This document shows, one piece after another, positions 58,377-64,000 of a stretch of DNA of 64,000 bases. The DNA is from Mycolicibacterium bacteremicum. GTDB lineage: Bacteria > Actinomycetota > Actinomycetes > Mycobacteriales > Mycobacteriaceae. Numbering within the stretch: position 1 is the first letter of the stretch; each line of letters begins with the position of its first letter. The notes under the pieces were generated by a model, which saw only the letters and a program-made list of their open reading frames with translations, searched no databases and was not told the DNA's origin. The position numbers were made by a program, and so were the translations under genes. Location of the stretch: assembly GCF_943913955.1 (NCBI RefSeq), contig NZ_CALUAE010000007.1, positions 41,293 through 105,292 of the forward strand. Reading direction: 5' to 3'.

Positions 58377-59521
58377 GCTGTCTCGAGGTCCAGCGCCTTG
58401 GCGCGCTTGGCGCTCTTGAGCCAGAAGTAGGCACCGGGCTTGCGGGCCTCCTTGCGCAGGAACGCCAGCGTGCCCTTGCACACCTGCTCCTTGACCAGGG
58501 CCGCGGCCCGGCCGCCGAGGTACAACCGGATCGGGGTGTCGTCGGTGCGCGCGAGCTGGATGGTGCCGCCGGCGCGGCCCAGGCTGATGCACTGGCCGGT
58601 GAAGGCCTGGCTGATCGGGGCCGGATCGGTCCCGGCGATACGCGCCAGCACGGTGTTCGCGGCCTGGGCGCCCAACGGCAGCGCGGCCTGGCAGCTCATC
58701 CGCAGCGGCACCCCGGACGGGGCGGCCGCATCCCCGGCGGCGACGATACGGTCGTCGTCGATGCTGGTCAGCGTCTCGTCGGTGAGCAGCCGGCCCATCT
58801 CGTCGGTGCGCAGACCGCTCGCCGCGGCCAGCGCGGGCACCCCGAACCCGGCGGTCCAGACGGTGGCCGCACTGGCCAGCACCCGCCCGTCGGACAGCGT
58901 CACCTCCGCCGCGTCGACGGCGGTGGCGGTCGGCCCTTCGATGACCGTCACGCCGAGCTTGTCGAGTTGCCTGGCCACCGACCGGCGTCCGGGCGCGCTC
59001 AATGAGGGCCCGAGAACCGGTCCGGCGACGAGTGTGACGGTGCGGCCGGCTTCGGCGAACTCGGCCGCGGCCTCGATCCCGGTCAGGCCGCCGCCGACCA
59101 CGACGACCGGTGCGGCGGCGGGCACGTCGAGCAGCCGCGCCGCCAGCCGCCGGGCATCCTCCAATTCGCTGACCGCGTAGGCGAATTCGGGTGCCGCACC
59201 GCCGGTGCTGCCGACGGCGTAGATCAGGTGGTCGTAGTCGAGCGCCGCGCCGGAGGCGAGCTCGACCCGGCGGGCCGCGGTGTCGATCCGGGTGGCGGTG
59301 TCGATGACCAGCCGCGCCCGCGCGCCGAGCAACTCGGCGTAATCGGCGACGGCGTCGTCGTTGCCGATCGCCAGCTGGTGCAGCCGGATCCGCTCGACGA
59401 ACTCGGGGCGGGCGTTCACCAGGGTGACGTCGACGTCGTCGCGCTGCAACAGGTGGTTGGCGGCCAGCACGCCGGCGTAACCGCCGCCGATGATGACCAT
59501 GCGAGCCGTGATCTCGGTCAT
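58373..59521 (-). CDS. NADH dehydrogenase-like FAD oxidoreductase
   Basis: A 382-aa two-dinucleotide-binding flavoprotein. The FAD loop is VIIGGGYAGVLAAN (8-21) and the NAD loop VVVGGGLTGIEAAAEFAEAG near 165; WTAGFGVPALAAASG and VAAGDAAAPSGVP are the C-terminal FAD blocks. It resembles NDH-2 or AIF-like enzymes. AAGGAG precedes ATG 59521. It overlaps the ECF41 gene by 4 nt; ECF41 sigma factors usually sit next to an oxidoreductase, decarboxylase or epimerase and control it. Confidence 0.88.
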   Translation of the reverse strand: MTEITARMVIIGGGYAGVLAANHLLQRDDVDVTLVNARPEFVERIRLHQLAIGNDDAVADYAELLGARARLVIDTATRIDTAARRVELASGAALDYDHLIYAVGSTGGAAPEFAYAVSELEDARRLAARLLDVPAAAPVVVVGGGLTGIEAAAEFAEAGRTVTLVAGPVLGPSLSAPGRRSVARQLDKLGVTVIEGPTATAVDAAEVTLSDGRVLASAATVWTAGFGVPALAAASGLRTDEMGRLLTDETLTSIDDDRIVAAGDAAAPSGVPLRMSCQAALPLGAQAANTVLARIAGTDPAPISQAFTGQCISLGRAGGTIQLARTDDTPIRLYLGGRAAALVKEQVCKGTLAFLRKEARKPGAYFWLKSAKRAKALDLETA

Positions 59522-59556
59522 GATGTCTCCTTGCTCTGGGCGGGTCATGCCCTCAA

Positions 59557-59583
59557 GACACCGGCGCCGCACGATGTGTGACA
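59557..59583 (-). promoter_or_regulatory. ECF41-type promoter upstream of the FAD oxidoreductase/sigma operon
   Basis: On the minus strand TGTCACA (59583-59577), exactly 16 nt, then TGTC (59560-59557). The published ECF41 consensus, as I recall, is TGTCACA-N16-CGTC, so only one base differs. It lies 36 bp before the ATG at 59521. This is a direct sequence match to the promoter recognised by the sigma factor encoded in the same operon. Confidence 0.7.
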
Positions 59584-59610
59584 CCGCCACGGCAAGTGTG
59601 GCTCAGATCA

Positions 59611-60960
59611 CTAGATCAGACCCAGGGCCAGCATCGCATCGGCCACCCGGATGAACCCCGCGATGTTCGCGCCAGCCGCGTAATTACCGGGCTGGCCGTA
59701 CTCGTCGGCGGTGGTCAGGCAGGTGTGATGGATGCGGCCCATGATCTCGGCCAGGCGCGCCTCGGTGTCGTCGAACGTCCAGGAGTCCCGGGACGCGTTC
59801 TGCTGCATCTCCAACGCACTGGTCGCCACCCCGCCAGCGTTGACGGCCTTGCCCGGCGCAAACGTCACCCCCGCCGCACCGAAGTTCTTGACGGCCTCGG
59901 GGGTGCACGGCATGTTGGCGCCCTCGGCGACGATGCGGCAGCCCGACTCGATGAGCGCGGTGGCGTCGGCGCCGTTCAATTCGTTCTGCGTGGCGCACGG
60001 CAACGCGATATCGCAGGGCACCTGCCACACACTGTGCTGCGACACGAACCGGGCCGACCCGCCGCGGGCCTCGGCGTACTCACCGATGCGGGCGCGGCGC
60101 ACCTCTTTGATCTCCTTGAGCAGCTCGAGGTCGATCCCGGCCTCGTCGACGATGTAGCCGCTGGAATCCGAGCAGGCGATCACCGTGCCACCGAGGGCCT
60201 GCACCTTCTCGATCGCGTAGACGGCCACATTCCCCGAACCCGAGACCACGACCTTCTTGCCGTCGAACGAATCCGAGGTGGCCCGCAGGATCTCGTCGAC
60301 GAAGAACACCGTGCCGTATCCGGTGGCCTCGGTGCGGACCTGGGATCCGCCCCAGCTCAGCCCCTTGCCGGTGAGCACGCCGGCCTCCCAGCGGTTGGTG
60401 ATCCGCTTGTACTGGCCGAACAGGTAACCGATCTCGCGTGTCCCGACGCCGATATCGCCGGCCGGGACGTCGGTGTGCTCACCGATGTGCCGGTACAGCT
60501 CGGTCATGAACGACTGGCAGAACCGCATGATCTCGTTCGCGGAGCGACCCTTCGGATCGAAATCGGATCCGCCCTTGCCACCACCGATGGGCAGCCCGGT
60601 CAACGAGTTCTTGAAGATCTGCTCGAAGCCGAGGAATTTGATGATGCCCAGATACACCGACGGGTGGAAGCGCAGGCCGCCCTTGTAGGGCCCCAGCGCG
60701 GAGTTGAACTCGACCCGGAAGCCCCGGTTGATCTGCACCGCACCGGAATCGTCGATCCACGGCACCCGGAAGATGATCTGCCGTTCGGGTTCGCAGAGCC
60801 GGCGGATCACCGCGTGGTCGGCGTACTCGGGGTGTTTGGCCACCACCGGCCCGAGGCTGGTGAGCACCTCGTAGACGGCCTGGTGGAACTCGGTTTCGCC
60901 CGGATTGCGCTGCGCCACTTCGTCATAGATGTCATGCAGCCTCTCGTGTAGGCCGGTCAT
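59611..60960 (-). CDS. gdhA: NADP-type glutamate dehydrogenase
   Basis: A 449-aa hexameric-type glutamate dehydrogenase. FNSALGPYKGGLRFHPSV carries the catalytic lysine; GGGKGGSDFDPKG, PAGDIGVGTREIGYLFGQY and VSGSGNVAVYAIEK (cofactor) are the signature blocks. It converts 2-oxoglutarate and ammonium to glutamate. The ATG overlaps the metS stop (ATGA), so it is translated from the metS mRNA. M. tuberculosis lacks this enzyme at this locus. Confidence 0.95.
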   Translation of the reverse strand: MTGLHERLHDIYDEVAQRNPGETEFHQAVYEVLTSLGPVVAKHPEYADHAVIRRLCEPERQIIFRVPWIDDSGAVQINRGFRVEFNSALGPYKGGLRFHPSVYLGIIKFLGFEQIFKNSLTGLPIGGGKGGSDFDPKGRSANEIMRFCQSFMTELYRHIGEHTDVPAGDIGVGTREIGYLFGQYKRITNRWEAGVLTGKGLSWGGSQVRTEATGYGTVFFVDEILRATSDSFDGKKVVVSGSGNVAVYAIEKVQALGGTVIACSDSSGYIVDEAGIDLELLKEIKEVRRARIGEYAEARGGSARFVSQHSVWQVPCDIALPCATQNELNGADATALIESGCRIVAEGANMPCTPEAVKNFGAAGVTFAPGKAVNAGGVATSALEMQQNASRDSWTFDDTEARLAEIMGRIHHTCLTTADEYGQPGNYAAGANIAGFIRVADAMLALGLI

Positions 60961-62531
60961 GACGCATCCACCTGGTAGCGCGGGAACACCCCTTCGGGTT
61001 TGGGCAGCGCGGTGCCCGGCACCAGCCGGGTGCCGATCGCGGTGAAGTCGCGGGCCTGCGGTGTCTGGCCGAGCAGGTCGAGCAGTTTGGCCGTCGCGGT
61101 CGGCATCACCGGCTGGGTGAGCAGGGTGGCGATGCGCACAGTCTCCAGCGTCGTGTACAGCACGGTGCCGAAACGCTCTTGCGCCTCCGGGGTTTCGGTC
61201 TTGCGCAGCACCCACGGTTCCTGGGCGGAGAAGTACCGGTTGGCCGCGCCGAGCACCGACCAGATGGCGTCCAGCGCCAGGTGCATGGCCTGCTGGTCGT
61301 AGCATTCGCGCACCCGGTCGGCCAGCGCATCGGCGGCGGCCAGCAGGTCGTTGTCCTCGGGGGTGAACGCCCCGGGCAGCGGGACGACCCCGTCGAGGTT
61401 CTTGTTCACCATCGACAGCGAACGCTGCGCCAGGTTGCCCAGTTCGTTGGCCAGATCGGCGTTGACGCGGCCGATGATGGCTTCCTCGCTGTAGCTGCCG
61501 TCCTGGCCGAACGGCACCTCGCGCAGGAAGAAGTAGCGCACGGCATCCACACCGAATTCGTCGACGAGCACCAGGGGGTCTACCACATTGCCCAGTGACT
61601 TACTCATCTTCTCGCCCTTGACGTTGATGAACCCGTGGGCGAATATCCGCTTCGGCAACGGCAGTCCGGCCGACATCAGAAACGCCGGCCAGTACACCGT
61701 GTGGAACCGGATGATGTCCTTGCCGATCATGTGCAGGTCGGCGGGCCAGTACTTCTGGAAGGCTTCCGAGCCGGTGTCCGGGAAGCCGACACCGGTCAGG
61801 TAGTTGGTCAGCGCGTCCACCCACACGTACATGACGTGATCGGGATGGTCCGGCACCGGCACACCCCAGTCGAAGGTGGTCCGTGAGATCGACAGGTCGC
61901 GCAGCCCCCCGGACACGAAGCTGACGATCTCGTTGCGGCGCACATCGGGCCCGATGAACTCGGGATGCTCCTCGTAGAGCGCCAGCAGCCGGTCGGTGTA
62001 CTCGGAGAGCTTGAAGAAGTAGGTCTGTTCCTCGGTCCAGGTGACCTCGGTGCCGGTTTCGATGGCGGTGCGCGTGCCATCGGCGGCCAGCTGGGTCTCG
62101 TCCTCGGCGAAGAAGCGTTCGTCGCGCACCGAGTACCAGCCCTGGTAGCTGCCCAGGTAGATGTCACCGGCATCGTTCATCCGGCGCCAGATCTCCTTGG
62201 ACGCCTCGTAGTGGTCGGCATCGGAGGTCCGGATGAAGCGGTCGTAGGAGGCGCCGAGGCGTTCCTGCATGCGTTCGAAGACATCGGAGTTGCGGGTGGC
62301 CAACTCGGCGGCGGTGATACCCAGCTTGGCCGCCGTCTCGGCCATCTTCAGGCCGTGCACGTCGGTGCCGGTGAGGTAGCGCACGTCGTATCCGTCGAGG
62401 CGCTTGAACCGGGCGATGGCGTCGGTCGCGATGTACTCGTAGGCGTGGCCGATGTGCGGGTCGCCGTTGGGGTAGGCGATGGCCGTGGTGACGTAGTACG
62501 CGGGGCCCGCGCCGGTGAGAGAGTCAGTCAT
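60957..62531 (-). CDS. metS: methionyl-tRNA synthetase
   Basis: A 524-aa class I synthetase. HIGH at residues 26-29 and KMSKS in GEKMSKSLGNVV near residue 310. The CxxC zinc pair of the long form is absent, so it is the short actinobacterial type. It ends without the C-terminal tRNA-binding extension. It is divergent from tatD with 19 bp between the starts. Corresponds to Rv1007c. The gene overlaps gdhA by 4 nt. Confidence 0.97.
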   Translation of the reverse strand: MTDSLTGAGPAYYVTTAIAYPNGDPHIGHAYEYIATDAIARFKRLDGYDVRYLTGTDVHGLKMAETAAKLGITAAELATRNSDVFERMQERLGASYDRFIRTSDADHYEASKEIWRRMNDAGDIYLGSYQGWYSVRDERFFAEDETQLAADGTRTAIETGTEVTWTEEQTYFFKLSEYTDRLLALYEEHPEFIGPDVRRNEIVSFVSGGLRDLSISRTTFDWGVPVPDHPDHVMYVWVDALTNYLTGVGFPDTGSEAFQKYWPADLHMIGKDIIRFHTVYWPAFLMSAGLPLPKRIFAHGFINVKGEKMSKSLGNVVDPLVLVDEFGVDAVRYFFLREVPFGQDGSYSEEAIIGRVNADLANELGNLAQRSLSMVNKNLDGVVPLPGAFTPEDNDLLAAADALADRVRECYDQQAMHLALDAIWSVLGAANRYFSAQEPWVLRKTETPEAQERFGTVLYTTLETVRIATLLTQPVMPTATAKLLDLLGQTPQARDFTAIGTRLVPGTALPKPEGVFPRYQVDAS

Positions 62532-62550
62532 TTGGCTCTCACCTTAGGGT

Positions 62551-63408
62551 GTGAGCGTGAGCTCGAAGAGAGAGAAGCCGCCCGCTCCGGAGCCGCTGAC
62601 CCCGCTGATCGACGCGCACACCCACCTCGATGCGTGCGGCGCGCGGACCGCCGAGGACGTCACCGCCATTTTGGACCGGGCCGGGGCGGTCGGCGTACAG
62701 GCCGTCGTCACCATCGCCGACGATCTGGCGGCCGCCGGCTGGGCCGCGCAGGCCGCCGACTGGGATCCCCGGGTCTATGCCGCGGTCGCGCTGCACCCGA
62801 CCCGTGCCGATGCCCTCGACGATGCCGCCAAGGCACAGTTGGAGACGCTGGCCGCGCATCCGCGGGTGGTGGCGGTGGGGGAGACCGGCATCGACATGTA
62901 CTGGCCGGGCCGCCTCGACGGCTGCGCCGACCCCGCGCAGCAGCGCGACGCCTTCGCCTGGCACATCGACCTGGCCAAGCGCACCGGCAAGCCCTTGATG
63001 ATCCACAACCGGGACGGCGATGCCGAGGTGCTCGACGTGCTGGCCGCCGAGGGTGCCCCGGAGACGGTGATCTTCCACTGCTTTTCCTCCGACGCCGAGA
63101 TGGCCCGCACCTGCGCCGGGCACGGGTGGCTGATGAGCCTGTCGGGCACGGTGAGCTTCCGCAATGCGCATGCCCTGCGCGAGGCCGCCGCCGTCATCCC
63201 GCCGGAACTGCTGCTCGTCGAGACCGACGCCCCGTTCCTGACCCCGCACCCGTTCCGCGGGGCACCCAACGAGTCGTACTGCCTGCCCTACACCGTGCGG
63301 GCGCTGGCCGACATCCTGGACCGCCCGGCGGTCGAGGTGGCCCAGACGACCTTCACGAATGCGCTCCGGACATACCGCTTCGGTACCCTCACGAGTTGGC
63401 GCGGTTGA
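62551..63408 (+). CDS. tatD: TatD-family metal-dependent DNase
   Basis: A 285-aa TIM-barrel hydrolase. Metal-binding HTH in DAHTHLDACG (His23 and His25), AVGETGIDMYW, H near HIDLAKRTGKPLMIHNR and VETDAPFLTPHP. TatD enzymes are 3'-5' DNases acting in repair. The start is GTG 62551 or 62557; TAGGGT at 62545-62550 directly before suggests a leaderless message from the second one. Corresponds to Rv1008 and precedes rpfB. Confidence 0.93.
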   Translation: MSVSSKREKPPAPEPLTPLIDAHTHLDACGARTAEDVTAILDRAGAVGVQAVVTIADDLAAAGWAAQAADWDPRVYAAVALHPTRADALDDAAKAQLETLAAHPRVVAVGETGIDMYWPGRLDGCADPAQQRDAFAWHIDLAKRTGKPLMIHNRDGDAEVLDVLAAEGAPETVIFHCFSSDAEMARTCAGHGWLMSLSGTVSFRNAHALREAAAVIPPELLLVETDAPFLTPHPFRGAPNESYCLPYTVRALADILDRPAVEVAQTTFTNALRTYRFGTLTSWRG

Positions 63409-63433
63409 CGTAACTTCGTTACCGTCCTGTTAT
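63405..63433 (+). promoter_or_regulatory. candidate rpfB promoter overlapping the tatD stop
   Basis: TTGACG (63405-63410), 17 nt, then TGTTAT (63428-63433). A small inverted repeat GTAAC-ttc-GTTAC (63410-63422) lies in the spacer and could bind a regulator. Transcription would start near 63440, shortly before the rpfB start. Confidence 0.4.
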
Positions 63434-63464
63434 CGAACGCGAATCGCGGGCCTCGTCCGCTCAG

Positions 63465-64000
63465 ATGTCGCGCGCTCTAGTCGGGAACACAGCATTGAAC
63501 GTACTGAACAAACTTCATGAAACGCGCTCGCCCGCATTGCGGCTCCTGGTCGGCGCGCTGCTGCTCACCCTGGTGTTTGCCGGCGGCGTCGCGGTGGCCT
63601 CGCACAAGACCGTGACGCTCAACGTCGACGGCTCCCCGCTGACCGTGGCGACCATGAAGACGCGGGTCATCGACGTCGTCGAGGAGAACGGTTTCACCGT
63701 CGGCGAGCGCGACGATCTCTACCCCGTCGCGGACGCGCAGGTACACGACGCCGACACCATCGTCCTGCGCCGCAGCCGGCCCCTGCAGATCTCGAAGGAC
63801 GGCCAGGGCAGCACGCAGGTGTGGACCACCGCGGCGACCGTCCAGGAGGCCCTGGCGCAGCTGTCCATGACCGATACCGCCCCCGCCGCCGCCTCCCGCG
63901 GCAGCCGTGTTCCGTTGGCGGGCATGTCTTTGCCCGTCGTCACGCCCAAGACCGTGCAGCTCAACGACGGCGGCAAGGTCAGCACCGTGCGGCTGGCCGC
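63465..64000 (+). CDS. rpfB: resuscitation-promoting factor RpfB, N-terminal part (cut by window edge)
   Basis: About 178 residues are visible. A short cytoplasmic start is followed by a TM/signal anchor (ALRLLVGALLLTLVFAGGVAVA), and then DUF348 repeats: SHKTVTLNVDGSPLTVATMK begins the first, and DTIVLRRSRPLQISKDGQG closes it, closely matching M. tuberculosis RpfB. The G5 and lysozyme-like catalytic domains lie beyond the window. RpfB is a peptidoglycan hydrolase needed for waking from dormancy. ATG 63465 is the first start; TTG 63495 and TTG 63536 are alternatives, the last resembling the M. tuberculosis start. Confidence 0.93.
   Translation, partial: MSRALVGNTALNVLNKLHETRSPALRLLVGALLLTLVFAGGVAVASHKTVTLNVDGSPLTVATMKTRVIDVVEENGFTVGERDDLYPVADAQVHDADTIVLRRSRPLQISKDGQGSTQVWTTAATVQEALAQLSMTDTAPAAASRGSRVPLAGMSLPVVTPKTVQLNDGGKVSTVRLA

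Overview
This is about 64 kb of high-GC actinobacterial chromosome. Gene order and protein sequences place it in a fast-growing Mycobacterium (Mycolicibacterium). Much of it is collinear with M. tuberculosis Rv0958 to Rv1009: magnesium-chelatase-like ATPase and VWA partner, echA7-fadE12-accA2-accD2-fadE13-AtuA-like gene, rpmF, mprAB-pepD-moaB2, mscL, SAF protein, FmdB/Ruc, formyl-THF cyclo-ligase, galU-moeA1-rimJ, a membrane protein, the acetyltransferase Kat, arcA, pmt, rsmI, pabB, metS, tatD, rpfB. An MspA-type porin, a photolyase and an NADP glutamate dehydrogenase fit a fast grower. These assignments come from reading the sequence and from memory of the families; no database search was run.

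Layout. 1-9,968 is accessory metabolism: a leftward TetR - MGT glycosyltransferase - glucosamine-kinase-like - SIS - FAD oxidase operon, divergent from a rightward FAD amine oxidase - aldehyde dehydrogenase - APC permease set, then an HSL-type esterase. 10,063-14,026 holds the MoxR/VWA pair and a DUF1707 protein. 14,133-22,537 is a tight leftward acyl-CoA carboxylase operon resembling the Atu/Liu (acyclic terpene or leucine) catabolic modules. 22,747-27,235 is rpmF, the envelope-stress system mprAB, its protease target pepD, and moaB2, with MprA-box-like repeats before mprA and pepD.

27,236-32,260 is an island between moaB2 and mscL that is enriched in exported proteins: a 52-aa protein, an MspA-type porin with a longer constriction loop, two nearly identical small secreted proteins in tandem, a PGRS-like glycine-rich protein with no PE domain, and a membrane-anchored protein. 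Most units end in strong hairpins. This is the most interesting accessory stretch.

32,276-38,811 returns to the core: mscL, SAF protein, ruc, cyclo-ligase, then galU - MoeA-like (possibly the division protein Glp) - rimJ - acidic membrane protein (possibly its receptor GLPR), and tRNA-Ala(CGC). 38,827-45,502 is accessory: a GGDEF cyclase, DUF4383, SDR with a divergent XRE regulator, DUF4239, AhpD-like and TetR genes. 45,634-64,000 carries kat plus an aroE-like gene, lipoproteins, alkB, soxR, arcA, phr, pmt, rsmI, pabB, an ECF41-type sigma factor with its FAD oxidoreductase, a gdhA-metS operon on the minus strand, tatD, and the 5' part of rpfB.
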